The notes beneath the pieces are model-generated. The model worked only from the letters and a program-made list of their open reading frames with translations, made no database searches and was not told the DNA's origin. From assembly GCA_964035795.1 (NCBI GenBank), contig OZ038320.1, forward strand, positions 21,408,589 through 21,472,588: a stretch of DNA of 64,000 bases. The letters run 5' to 3'. Shown here piece by piece: positions 11,138 through 23,109 of this stretch. Origin of the DNA: Pterobdella sp. o SKG-2022 (lineage: Eukaryota > Annelida > Clitellata > Hirudinida > Piscicolidae). Position 1 is the first letter of the stretch, and each line of letters opens with the position of its first letter. The translations under genes were made by a program, and so were the position numbers.

Positions 11138-14100
11138 TTATGCCAAAAGCACGTTTTGATTGTTTAAATTACAAAGCATTGATAAAAAATCGAACTCATT
11201 GGGTCGTTTTTTTTGTTTTCTAAAGAACTTGCACCCCACAAGCAAAGCTGCAATAAAAACCACGAAGATTGAAAGCAACGGAACTAATGTTGCTACAAGC
11301 TTCGTTTGAGTAGATTTGCTATTTGCATCTGAAAAAGTTTTATACGTTTGCTTTTATAAATCCTATCTCCATTTACGTTTAGCTAAAAATTTAATGATGG
11401 AAAAGAGAATTTAATAAAAAAAATATTTGAATAACATTTTGGCTTCAAAGTAGAACAGTTTTCTTCATCTGAAAAATCATGGCAATCATACATACCATCA
11501 CAGATTTGATACTGTGGTATGCAATGTAGAGAATTATGACACAAAAACATAGTTTCTGGACAATTTCTAGAAGTTTTCGTTGTTGTAACTTCAAAGATAG
11601 TTAGAAAAAAGTTGTGGCGATACCATGGAGTAACATAAACACCTGAATGTCATTTCATGTAAATTAGAGATCAAAAAGTTTTATTGAATCAGGAATTATT
11701 TTATACGCTCATTCTTTTGCGTTGTTAAAAACTTTTTGCGCTATATACCGAATCAAAACGTTATGTACTTGGAAAAAAGAGAGATGTGAAATATGAGTTC
11801 TATCAAAAAAGTATAAAGTTTCAAAAAAAAAAATGAATAGGGAAAGCAGATTAACCCCTTAACGCCAAGGTTCTTGCTTACGCATCAATTTTTTTAAAAT
11901 TTTCAAGACCTTATTGAAAATAATTATTTAAAAATGTTTCATTTTCAAAAGATTTAAAAAAAAATTTCCGCAAAGTTACTTGAGTCTCCCCTCTAGGTGA
12001 CAAAGCAATTATCATAGTTTTTTTCGATATAAGTTTATTTTTTAATATTTTAATTTAAAATTAAACTAGTATGAAATACATAGCTTTTTTTCAAATTTTT
12101 TCGGTTTTTTAAAAGTTTTCTAACTAATAAACTGATTATATCAAGTACATAACTCTGATTCATTAAGCATGGAACTCGTACCAACAGCTTACATGAAGTG
12201 CTACTTTACACTTAGTACATCTGATTCTTGTATGTTTATGACAATGTGAAAATCTCATTTGATTGCAAGATTTTTCTGCATGGTCCAGAGAGTTATCTGT
12301 TTTTACGAAAGGCGTTACTCGTGTGTTTGCCTTTGATCCACATTTTTGGCTTTGTTTGCGCTTCCTAAATAGGACCAAACATTGTTTTTTCGAAACTCAC
12401 AATACGTATTTTTTTTCTTTTTTCAAATCTGTGCGATTTTTATGCATTCTAGCACGCAGCATCTTTTTCAAAAGCAAACAATTTTAGTATTTGTAACAGT
12501 AATCTATTTTCTATTTGCATCAATTTTTCCAAAGCTTTTAACATTTGATAGACTATGGATTGCATAGGCATTTGATACTAACGTTACCGCATCTTTCCAT
12601 GCTACGATTGCGAGAATATCTGTAGAGCATAGCGATTGAACCCCTTTTTTTTTAATTTTGAAACTTGAAGGGCATTTTTTTGTTCTATTTTTTTTGATTT
12701 TGCTTGTGCCAAAATTATCTAATTCAGTTAACTTGTCCAAAAAGTGCAAAACAAGGGTTATAGAATTGATTTTTTGGTAAAACCAAAATCTTTTTTAAAA
12801 CTACTGAAGCCTCCAGGCTGAACGGTTTTTTCATCTAGAGGAACTGGTTCCGTTTCTTGATAAGGGATAAAACGCGCTAAGTACCTGTTAGGTGTGCATA
12901 AGAACCATACTTTGTATTTAAAATCAAATGACTTTCCGGTTATATGTTGTTACCCGCATAATTGCCATAATCAATGTTTTATTTATAGAGTAATTGAATC
13001 TTTTTTCTTTTTTTCAACTATTCTGAAAAGATTTATTAAGTAGTGTAAAAAAAAGGGAAATTTGGCGTATTTTTCTTCTAAAGGAAGTTGGGAATTATCA
13101 CATGTAGATACCCGTGAATTTCAAAAAACCTGTTTTTTCTCACTGCAAGTGAGGCTACTTCGATGTGGGTATTTTTTTTTAAGTCCCCAAAAAATTTTCA
13201 TGTTTTTGAAGTAAACATATCTTTTCAAAAGAAGGACTGCTATGTAAACTCGTATTTTTCCTTCATTATGATGTTTTTTTTGCATTACTCATTTGTTAGA
13301 TATAGTAACCATAAAAGAAATCAGTTCATTTTTTAAAAATTGCTTCCCAAGCTTCTAGTATTCTTGAAAAGTAGTTTTTGCTAAATACAAATTGGTGTTG
13401 GCTAAAATATATTCTAATTTCATCCAAACTACGTCAAATACCAAAAGTGAGAAAAGGTATTAGTGCCAGGGTAACCCACAGGTTACACCTACTTTTAAAT
13501 CTTATCTAACTAGTTTATTTTTTATTTAATTTCCATTTTTTTATATAATATTTTGGAATGAAGTATATTTTTATAAAATAAAAATAAGACTTCATTTTTT
13601 TTAAGTAAATTCTTAAAAAGTGTGCACGCTTTTGAGATTTTTGCTTAGGGTTGTTTGCTTAAAACTAAAATCTTTATAAGAAAATTTGCAGTGAGTTTGT
13701 TAAAAGAAATTATTTCAGCTAAAATAATTAAAATAATCATTAAAAAAAATTAATCTTTCTCAATTTTATGCAGAATTTTAAACATAGTGTCGCCTACAGG
13801 TTATACTGGGCGTTAATGGGTTAAGCATGGAAACTAGATGTGAGGTTAATGAAGTGTTGGGATTCAAAAGATGATTGTGAATGCGATATTTTCAAACAAA
13901 GAAAAAAATTTAAATTCTAGTTTTGATAAATGTTCAATTTTCTCAAACTATTCAGAACAAAGTAAAGTACCAGTTTTAACTCTAGGACATGCAAAGAAAT
14001 CCAAACTGAGGTCATCAACGGCAACTTCTACATACTCTCGTGTTGTATTATACGCTTCAAATTTTATCTATACAAAAATTTTTACTCGATAATTTTATAA

Positions 14101-17100
14101 AATTGAATTAGGGTCGAAATAAAAGAAGCTGTAACCATAGCCAAGTGTTTGGTTCCAAAGTCAATAGGAACTTCGATTGAATGCCAACCATTTCGATATT
14201 CATTATCCATGGTCCATACAGTGCTTTCTGTTCCTGCTTGGTCACTCACGTTGATTTTCATCGCTGCTTTCCCTGGGCCCCAAACGCTCAATCTAAGAAA
14301 CATTTCATATTCAAAATCGGATGTTCGTACAATTTTCTAGTTATTCTAAAATAAGATATTCTTTTTGAATTAGAAACAATAAATTTTATTTGAAAATGAT
14401 AATCAAAGGTATAACTTGAAAAACAAGCATGAAGTTCTCGAAGGCATAACATTCAAAGGCCTGCTTATCATCACGCCTCTTGTCTTTTGGCTTAAATCGT
14501 CAGAACTAATCTTTAAATATCTTAAAATGGCTGTTTAAAAAAACAAATGATAGTTTTTCCCAATTCATGAATTGAACGTTAAACTCTTTCTTAAAATTCT
14601 ACTAACAATATCTATTTAAATCCTCTTTTATTTTCCACGAAACAAATTTTGGGTTGATCAAGCTTCTCCAACCACAAGTTCCAAATTCAAAAGTACATGA
14701 TATGTCACCTATTTGTAAGTTTTTTGTTGAATTAGTTTTCAGTGATCAGAAATTTTGTTTCTAATAGTCACCTCTGTAACAAGATCCAGGTGAAAGAGAT
14801 ATATCATCAAGGTTTACAGCATTTTTCATGCCAGCATCTACTTGAAATTCTATCTATGAGTTTAGTTGTTTGTAATATCTTTTGATGAAATAGTTATAAA
14901 AAACAATTTTAACTTTGAAATTTTGGATATCAATAAGTTTCAAATCAATTTGAGCCAAGTTCCATTCATTTCTTGAAAATTTGTTTCTGGTCCACAACAA
15001 TTTTTTTTCACCAAGGTCTTTTATGAGTTTTATACTAAAAGTATAATACAAATGGTTAACACGATACCAAAACGAAAAACAAAAATTAATTTCGTTAGAA
15101 ATTATCCTAAAACTTGGTGTTGTCATAACGCCTGGATGACTTTGGTCATTCGTGTTAGAAGACAAAATGAACCCATCTGAATGAAAAAGTAAAATTGTTT
15201 ATGGTTATGTTTATATATGTCAATATTTTTATCATAATTGTTTTTTAGAAAATATTTTTATTAAATTTTTATGACTTTTAATAGTCCAAGCACTCAAAAA
15301 TTCAATGCTCGTGATTCTTTTCAAATATATATCTGTCTGGTATGTTAATTTTTACATAAAATTAGTAATAAAGCCATTTAGTTTTTAAGCTTCTATGAGT
15401 GACTTGCTACAGACTGATAAAAAATAAAAAGTTTTGAAAAAATTAGCAAGAGGAAAAGTTGGAGAAAAAAGCTTTAAAAAAAAAAACAGAAAATTCCAAA
15501 AAAAAGATTAGTATATGAAAATGAGATTTTGCATAGAAATGAAAAAAAGGGTTGATAAAGAATTGAAAACTAGAAGGGGATTGGAGCCAAAACTACTAGA
15601 AGGTTTAATTAAGTCGAAAAAATAAAAGAGAGTAAAAATGAGAAGTTTTATAATAAAAACAACAAGATATATATCTAGACCTATATTTTGTACATAGACG
15701 TTAAAGGAAAATCAGTGAAGAGTGATGAAAGATGGAGTGGTGTGAGTAATAGTAGTGCCTTCGATCTTCAGTTTGGTGATATGACGTAATTTTTTCCCCA
15801 TACTTGTCTATCAGCCATAGCAGTACATAGTTCGTTAGAAGTCAGCCCTGTGTCTTTTTGAAGTACGTCTTTCAGTGTTATACTTGGACGACCTCTTTTA
15901 CGACACTTTTCCGGCGTTCAGAACAACAGAGTTTTTGCAGGCTCGCTGTGCCGAGCTACATGTCCAGCAAGCGCTAAACGTCTTCTTTTGATTATGGTAG
16001 ACAACTTTGGAATTTGACCGTATAGCTGAGCATTTGATAGGCAGTCCTTTCAGGAGATATTTTTGACTCTTTGGAGCATGCGAGTGTAGGTGCCATCAAC
16101 TTTCTTTTCTGCAGCGTTGGGTATTACCTAGGATTTACACCCGTTTAGCAGTATGGACTCAACAGTAGATTAAAAAATCCCAATTTCCGTTTCTGTAGTA
16201 ATGCGAGAGTTCCAGATTTTTTTCTAGAGAGTTGAGAACGCTCCATGATTTTTTGATTTGGGTGTTGATATCTCGAAAGAGTTGGTGTAACCTCTCAAGT
16301 ACAGAAAATCATAACCTTTTCAATTTCGTCACCATTCATAGCATGAATATGACTCTTTACAGAGGGATTGAAATGCATTGCTTTAGTCTTGCTTCCATTG
16401 AAGAAGAGAACTATTTTTTGAGTTGTGGTCTCGATTTTGTGGAAAAGAGACTCAGCTTTGTTGATCGTACCTTCCAACAAAGCAGTATCGTCGGCAAATG
16501 CAAGTTCGGCAAGTTTCTCGGGAGAAAACATGGTGAAGAATAAGTTGTGGGAAAAACAAGGCAATCAGCACTTTTTTAAAGGAAGCAAGATGTCTAGTAG
16601 TTTTTAATAAAAGGATTTGCAGTGGTTCACTCGAAAAAGAATGGGAATAGAGACGATTAAAATAGATAGTTTGTTAGTTCTAAAGAGATGGAAAAACAGT
16701 CAAAAGTGACGAATTTTATTTGAAATATACAAAACAAAAAAAAGTCGAGAATGAAACTTGGACTACGATTAGTAAAAGAAGGAAAAAATTAGATCAGAAA
16801 AAAGAGTAACAAAGGAAGAGAAATAACCGATGAGACAAAAGACGTTCATGAGAATAAATGAATATAGGAAGCTAAACCTAGTGAGGTTCAGTTTGAAAAT
16901 TATAAAACCATTCTATTTGCTAAAACTGCTAATGTTAATCAGTTTTTTAAGTGAGTTGAGAAAAAGGAAGAGAAAAAAATATTAGAGTCATCGTTATAGG
17001 GCCGACTTAATAGAAGAAGATTCTATTAGATAAGAAAGTTGAAGGATATATAGAATAAAGAGCAGAAAAATTTAAATGAAGTTTTAAAGAACTTTTAGAA

Positions 17101-20100
17101 AGCAAAGAAGAAGCGAGAAAAAAAGTTATTAATACAAACTGAGTCAGACTTATTAGAGTGATGATTGTCGGCCCTTATAGCTCAAGCATCAGACTAATTA
17201 TCTAGTTACTAGATTCAATCAATGTAGGCCGACAATTAGTACCTTCTCTACAGTGTTTTCGCTTCATTAAATTTGTAGCAAGCGCTTTGATGTATAAGGA
17301 AACAGAATCATATTGATTTTTAAAAGTAGAAGTTTAAGTAGATTTTGCTTCGTGAAAGCTAGATTCAGAGGTTGCTATTGATATAAACGTTTTAATGGGG
17401 GAAAACAACCTTTAAGAGTTTTAGATATCAACAAGATAGAGAATAAATAAAACAATAAAAAAATGAATGACAAAATAAAAAAAAGAACAAAATAAACATA
17501 TATTATGAGATCATTACCTTACAGTCCAACAATAACACACAAACTAAAAAGGATTTTTACTAACAACCACATTCCTTCTTGGACAAGTACCGTTCTCGAA
17601 GAACTAAACAAAACACGAAAGAATAAAACAAGCTGAAATGCCGTTGTTATGAAAATAAGCCATACATTGGTCAAACTAGAGTAAGCAACAGAACCCGAAT
17701 AAAACAACATAATGCATCAAAAAAATCAGAATCTATGATATCGGGAGTAAGCTACTTGTACAAAGAACAATCTTAACATTCTGAATGCCAGGCTTAGAGA
17801 GAAGAAAGAAAAGAATTAGAATATGTTCTAACATTGCATATCTAGCGAGTCATGACCAGGTCGTATCGCTTAAGAAGGTTCAATATGGATACTGTTGAAG
17901 TCCATATCAGCTGCAGGCGACATAACGCGTTTGACAAAAGTTGAATAGATACGGCCTCGGTGAATCAAAATACACGGCGATTAATAAGAAGATGAAGAAG
18001 TTTCAAATGTAGTTGCACGTGTTTATCTGCTTTAAGATTGGACCAATCATAGGCTTTGGAAAATGTAAATTTTTTTTTTCTTAGAAAATATTCAAGTATC
18101 AGAATGTTTAAATATTTATGGATTTTACAAAATTCAAATATGAAAGTGAAAAAAAAAGATTATTTCAGTACTTTCACAATTTTTTTGAAATTTCATGATT
18201 GTTTCTTCAATGATTTGGCTTGCCCATAAAGCTATTAAATGAGTAAAATTAGATCGTCAAGTGCCTGTATAAGAAGAGGCACATTTACAATAGGCTATTG
18301 AAACAAGCTTACATCCACCTTTTGCATAAAACATTCCCAAGTTAACAGAAGTCTGGGACAACTTCAAGTGTTTCATATTCAAACATCACATTCTTCAAGA
18401 TAAGATAATAAAATCTAAAGTATCGCCAGAAAATTGAGTAGACAACTTACAATGTTGAAAAAGATTAAATACATAAAGTATAACTACAAATTTATTAGTA
18501 CAGAAAGTTTATTATTGAAGTTATGTTGAAGTCACTAAGTATTTGGAAAAAAAAAGGTAAGGAACAAGACTTTAGGAAGTTTGAAGTCTTTGAGTGAGTT
18601 AGAGAAAAAAAGGTAGAAAAAGATCGATAAATTACAGAAGTTGGTTAGAGCTTAGCAAATTTTTAGTAAAGAAAATAGGATTTAAAGAAATCAAATTCAG
18701 GATAAAAAAGCTACAAAGAAAAAAAAGATTTGTGAAACAACAATTTCTCTATAGAAGTGATACATTTGGTAAAAAGTAATTACATATAGTTGATTTTATA
18801 AATAAAAAGTTTTTTTGATAAATACGTATGCTTTCTATAAACCTTCTTTGAATATTCATATCGAGACACACGAGCTGTCCAGATTTTTACATATTGTAGT
18901 ACAATTTTGAAGTTATATCAAATTTATTAGTTACAAGCATTTATTTTAATACAATAACTTACACCACTTTTTTCATTCACCTGTATCATCAATGGTGTGA
19001 TCAAACAAAGGAGCAGCATGAGTTCTAAGCCAGGAATTTTCTGAAATATTCATCCCACAAAGGCCCCACTCGAAAGAGCACGATTCTTTGAAAATGGCCT
19101 TTTCTTCGAGATTTTAAAAAACTAAATAATTCTAAGTGATACAAAAAAATTTTTTTAAATAATTTTGTTTTAAGCAACAATATATTACAGTTTTTAAGGC
19201 ATTCAAAACTCACCCGGACATCCAGCATGGAATGTTGACTCATCAGACTCATCACTACAATCTATAACCCCGTCACACAATTTTCCCTTATTAATACATC
19301 CACCCCTTCTACACTCCGCTTGTTCCATCGGATTGCAAGAAGAAACTGTAATGTTAATTTCGATATGAATATTTTTTTTATTCGAATGCCGTCTTGAGGT
19401 TTGACGTCCATTCAGTCAATTTATTTTCTATGAATTTTTATGAAAACTTTTTTTTTGATTCACATTCAGTCAAATTACTTAACATGAATTTTTCTTGTAA
19501 CTTTTAATTTTAAAAAATTATTCTGCAGTCTTATACTTCGAGCCAATTTTGCCGTTAGTCTTGAACTTTCATCAAACAACACTAAATGTTTTCACTATTA
19601 AAAAGAAATATTTCAAGTAAATTAAAATCAATTAGATGAAATTATTTGGCCAACCTTGAGGTGCATAATGACGAACTTCAAACTCGCTATAAAAACCCAC
19701 GTTAGAGATGGCGTCGGTGATGTAGAGATTTAGGATGGTTTGAAAAGATGAAACATCCACTTAAAATTTATGTTAAAGATTTTATTTCCAACCAGCAAAA
19801 ATTCCAAACAGTTATATCACTTTATTAATATAAATGTATAAAAAGTAAGCTATAAGTTTAGATACAGTTTAATTAATACAAGTATATTAAATGAAAATTT
19901 TTGGAGGCTAACTTTTCAATATTTAGAGTTATATCAAGTTTTTTTTCTACACGAAATTTTAATCTCTCTTTGTGGGCACTTTAAGGGCACTACACTACCC
20001 TTATCTTTCCAACTCAAAACCGCAGGTGCCACCCTAAACTTTTATTTCTTAATTTTTCGAATAATTCAATCATCTATTTTACACATCTGAACCATGAAAA

Positions 20101-21083
20101 AGTTACGTGAAATTTTATCTTTTTCAACTTTTTCACTAGTTCTTTCTAATTTGGACTATCGTAATTCTCAGTTCTGCTGGTTTCCAAACTATCTTTTGCG
20201 CAAGCTTCAATTTTTCTGAAACCACGTAACTAAAAATTGTTTTCTAAATTGATTGCTCTAGCTCTCTAGTGAATGTTTCGATCGTCTTCATTATATACTT
20301 TTGGTCCAAAAAGACCAGTTTAATTCTCTTTAGCTTATTGCCTGTTTTTTCATTATCACATTTGGTCTCTTAAGCACACCCATCAACTATTCAAATTTTT
20401 ACACTGGCTTTCAGCTATCCTCAACCAGTTTTTTCAAGCTTGGTATTAACTATTCTGCTTATCAAGATCTACGTCTATGGAACATTTTTCCTCCTTACCT
20501 TTGCTCATCACCCATATTTCAAGTATTTACGTAAACTATTGAAAACTCACTTATACCAAGGACAATCTAATTCATAATTTTGCAAAATTTTTCGAATTTT
20601 TTTGAAACAAATTGTTATCTACAATTTTAATAATGTTTATGGTTCATTTGTAGTTTTATAAATATTTACATTATTTGTAGTTTTCCAAGTCAATGAATAT
20701 CTTTAAAATTTTTGTTTCTTTACATATTTAAACTCACTACAAAGAGGTTGGAATATAGAGTTTTTAGCTATTCTCACACCATTCTTCCACCCTTTCCCAC
20801 AAAATCTACCTAAATTAGGAATCTCTAAATACGAATCCAAGCATCTTTCTGAGTTTTTTAAAGCAAATCTGAATAATAAAAATAATTAATTTTTTTTCTT
20901 TCCAAAAATAATAGAAAATGTACTTGGTAAACTTGAAACAAAGCTTTGGTATAGTTAGGTACTGTGGAATGTAGATATAGATCCGGCAATCCAAACTTTC
21001 CGAAAGGTTGAACGGATGGTTAAGATGTGAAAAAACTCCTCGATCAAATACAGGAGTTATATGTTGATCACAATGCCTCCAAT
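11138..21083 (-). CDS. Type I membrane protein, CUB-LDLa-MAM-MAM-LDLa-TM-cytoplasmic tail (MALRD1/enteropeptidase-like), 5' end missing
   Basis: Minus-strand exons, 5' to 3': 21083-20933 (CUB start, VFDRGVFSHLNHPF); 19759-19655 (CUB end, NVGFYSEFEVRHYAP); 19345-19214 (LDLa, CDGVIDCSDESDE); 19085-18981 (MAM start, CSFEWGLCGM); 15176-14914; 14853-14772 (MAM end, NLDDISLSPGSC); 14708-14603 (second MAM, CTFEFGTCGW); 14505-14416; 14336-14136; 14067-13981 (VAVDDLSLDFFACP); 11642-11436 (LDLa, CDGMYDCHDFSDEENC); 11328-11138 (one TM helix, VPLLSIFVVFIAALLVGC, a basic FFRKQKKRP stop-transfer, ~25-residue tail, TAA). Most joins keep phase. The 14416/14336 join does not (one base off), and a middle CUB exon was not found. 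No protease domain follows, so this is a surface or binding protein rather than an enzyme. One 3.8 kb intron (18980-15177) and the 13980-11643 intron are full of mobile elements. Confidence 0.85.
11851..13824 (-). mobile_element. Complete piggyBac-type DNA transposon with TTAA ends
   Basis: The left end reads TTAACCCCTTAACGCC (11851) and the right end is its inverse, GGCGTTAATGGGTTAA (13809-13824). They match at 15 of 16 positions, and both start at TTAA, the fixed target of piggyBac. The 1974 bp between them hold a decayed transposase on the minus strand. It sits in the last large intron of the CUB/MAM/LDLa gene, between the second MAM and the second LDLa exon. Because its transposase is broken it cannot be autonomous. 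Confidence 0.92.
12163..12960 (-). pseudogene. piggyBac transposase remnant
   Basis: Read on the minus strand, the remnant shows GKSFDFKYKVWFLC..NRY (the GKPxxxGxKxWxLC..GY block), then LDKLTELDNFGTSKIKKNR, WKDAVTLVSNAY (the W.D...V..LS..H block), and a C-terminal C-x2-C Zn-ribbon, RCTKCKVALHVSCWYEFH, typical of piggyBac ends. The blocks lie in different frames. The region where the conserved DNFFTS-like catalytic aspartate should sit reads without an aspartate, and the N-terminal third is not recognisable. It is therefore an inactive copy. Confidence 0.85.
15765..16600 (-). pseudogene. Decayed LINE (reverse transcriptase motif C to C-terminus)
   Basis: On the minus strand, LAFADDTALLEG (16500 region) is the RT catalytic FADD motif. 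It is followed by KIETTTQKI and LFFNGSKTKAMHFNP, the usual post-palm LINE sequence. Further on, in another frame, come KRRLALAGHVAR, KCRKRGRPSITLKDVLQKDTG and AMADRQVWGK, the C-terminal block. Frameshifts and stops separate the parts. It lies in the 3.8 kb intron of the CUB/MAM gene, in the same orientation as that gene. Confidence 0.8.
17164..17296 (+). repeat. tRNA-derived SINE, decayed copy
   Basis: It starts ATTGTCGGCCC and has an A-box-like TTATAGCTCA. An anticodon-arm-like string CAGACTAATTATCT and the closing GGCCGACAA pair with the 5' end as an acceptor stem. The body then matches the other two copies (ACAGTG..TTTCGCT.CATTAAATTTGTAGCAAGCGCTTTGA). The B box is eroded (AGATTCAATC). It lies inside the CUB/MAM gene intron. 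Confidence 0.8.
17504..17776 (+). pseudogene. Penelope-like element fragment (linker plus GIY-YIG-like part)
   Basis: One frame reads SLPYSPTITHKLKRIFTNNH, the usual stretch joining the reverse transcriptase to the endonuclease in Penelope-like elements (PY...KL.RI...H). After a shift the next frame reads KCRCYENKPYIGQTRVSNR then TRIKQHNASK, matching the YIG-Q-T-x-R-x-x-x-x-R-x-x-x-H core of a GIY-YIG nuclease. It stops at 17776. Only about 90 codons remain and the RT is absent. Confidence 0.6.
18038..18211. mobile_element. MITE-like repeat, family 2 (decayed copy)
   Basis: It begins TTGGACCAATCATAGGCTTTG, almost identical to 42611, and shares internal strings (GATTATTTCAGTACTTTCACA) with the 42.6-42.9 kb copy. 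Its far end (TTTCATGATTG) is a worn inverse of the start. It is shorter than the other copy through internal deletion. Confidence 0.65.
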
Positions 21084-22270
21084 CTGCACCCAAGCATGAA
21101 AGTTGATTAAATGAATTCTAATCAGGTTAAACTCCGATTTTTTGAATTAACTTTTACATAATATATTTCATAGAAAAAGCTTTGGAAAATTCTGTGAAAT
21201 TTAGTTTGTTTAATAACGTTTTTATTCAAGTAATTCAATCTTAAACAAACCCAATGTGTTGACAAAAACAATATGTGTAAAAAAGAAATAAGTTATTAAA
21301 TAACGAGTTATTATCATCGCCATTTGAGATCTAAATTTACCTTTTGGAATTCAAAACAACATGAGTTATAGAATAGGAATATATCTATTTTAAGTACATA
21401 ACAGGTGAAAACTCAGGTAAATAAGTTGGGGAATTTTTTAGTGTTTATTATCGTGCGTTTCTTCTATCGCAGCAGAACAAGACACACAAGCAAAAACTTC
21501 ACAAAAATATTTGATTGGTTGACGCAATCTTAGAGACATCGCATCTTTTTATTTTTAATATTTTTTAATTTCTTCAAAAATTAAAATTTTATAAATACAA
21601 ATTTACTTAAAAACTAAAATTTTCACTTGGTAAAACTTTATCATAATTCATAGTCACATTTATAAATAACTACCGATATTTTTTTATTGATCGCCAAACA
21701 CTTTTTTGTGAAAATTTCGCTGCTATTCGGATCAGCGGCGAAAGAAGAAAAACGCGGTAATAAATTTTAATGAACTTTTTAGTGTAAATATCATTACCAA
21801 AATAAACAATTTTTTCTGTTTAATTTGTTTATAGATCTTAAACCAATCAAAAATATTTTTGTGTTGTTGTCGCTATGTGTGTTTCGGTTCTGCTGCGACA
21901 GAAGAAACGCACGATAATAAACACCAATTTTTAATGATCGAAGCTTTTAATTAAAATGATTTTGGAAACTTTGCTTCATTTTCGATATATTCTCAAATAA
22001 AAAAATTTTTTTCACAATTTTGGGTCTGCGTTTATGTAAATTAATATAGTTATTGTTTTAGAAGATTATTAAAATGTTTGAAGAAGGGAATGGATCTTTA
22101 GTTAACTATCTATGATTAACACTATATATATTTAATTAAATTAATCTCACTAACGAAGTTTGATAATGTTGTACTGTTCGAAAATTTTAGTTTAGATGAA
22201 AAAATAAATGTATCTATAATTTGCTCATTATAAAAAAAAATCGAAAAATTTGAGTAATAAAAATACATAG
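20460..22270. repeat. Dispersed repeat copy 2, permuted and split by a MITE
   Basis: 20460-21440 matches 8500-9520, and 22000-22270 matches 8150-8470, with the MITE 21441-21924 between them. The order is therefore reversed relative to copy 1, as expected if the ancestral state was a tandem array and the two loci retain different phase windows. The 22199 edge of the large duplication lies inside this repeat. Part of it (20933-21083) overlaps the CUB exon region, so the repeat may include or flank old gene sequence. Confidence 0.6.
21441..21924. mobile_element. MITE-like element, family 1, with long terminal inverted repeats
   Basis: The left end GTGTTTATTATCGTGCGTTT (21441) is the exact reverse complement of the right end (21905-21924). 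The inverse match continues, with a few differences, for about 80 bp (TCGCAGCAGAAC, ACACACA, CACAAAAATATTTGATTGGTT). The element is ~484 bp, AT-rich inside, with no transposase. I see no clean target-site duplication. Related single ends occur at 23339 and 47480. Confidence 0.8.
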
Positions 22271-22970
22271 ATAATTATCTACTCGGCCAATTGCTACCTT
22301 GTTCTGGTAGAAGAGCGTGTATGCCTCGAGGACCTTAAGAGCTGAACCTGCTGGAGATTTGCTTCTGGTAGAGTCACCTATACCGGTCAAACCGAAGCAT
22401 AGATGCTGGCCTAAATGTAGTTCTTGGCTCTTTGAGTTGGGGATTTGGAATAGGAATAAAAACTTTGTTTTGAAAAATAATGATGTTATAGAAACAGCAA
22501 CTAAAAATCTTTTTACACATTTGTGCAATAGACTCTCAGAGTTTTCTTTGGAGATTTCTATGACTGGCAGTGATGAAAGCCGCGAAGAAACCACTGGCAC
22601 GAAAAAGGACGTTATAAGCACTAAAGTGAGAATCAGAATTGGTTTTGGAATGTGGAAACAATGTTCGGAGCAGTAAGACTGGCACAGCTTAAAAAATAAA
22701 AAAACGAAAACTACATATCTTAGGTGGGAGCAGATTGACAGGCACTGGAAAAATTAAAACATTCACAAGTGAAAATTTTATATTCCAGTAAAGTTTGCGA
22801 GGCATTCGGAGACTTCTGTTCTGATATCATCTCGAACAATGATTTTCTTTTTTGTTCTCATCAAGAATACATGGTTTCCATCATCATGAAAAGACAATGG
22901 CGATAGATTGACCATGGCTTGAGAAGAGAAGGTTCCATAGTCATAACAGCTAGTCATTGAAAAAGAAAAC
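22214..22970. other. Unassigned open region at the left end of copy A
   Basis: 22317-22676 is open on + and 22214-22621 is open on -. A further minus frame (about 22800-22950) reads SQAMVNLSPLSFHDDGNHVF and on to MRTKKKIIVRDD. Base composition is less AT-rich than the surroundings, which suggests former coding sequence, but I recognise no family on either strand and see no convincing splice context. The copy at 46355-47111 differs at about five positions only. Confidence 0.35.
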
Positions 22971-23109
22971 GAGGTCGCTTAAAAACAACAGCATATGAAA
23001 ATGAGATTTTGTATATATAACAAAAACTCACGATGTTTTAAAAAAATAGTTAAGTTTTCATTTGAATAAATTTTTTTATAGATTGGAATTTTTTTTTTCA
23101 AAATACTCA

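Noticed and set aside
20815..21093. Single 92-residue ORF as a gene on its own
   Set aside because: The informative part (20933-21083) has splice sites at both ends and reads as the first half of a CUB domain, so I treated it as an exon of the CUB/MAM gene.
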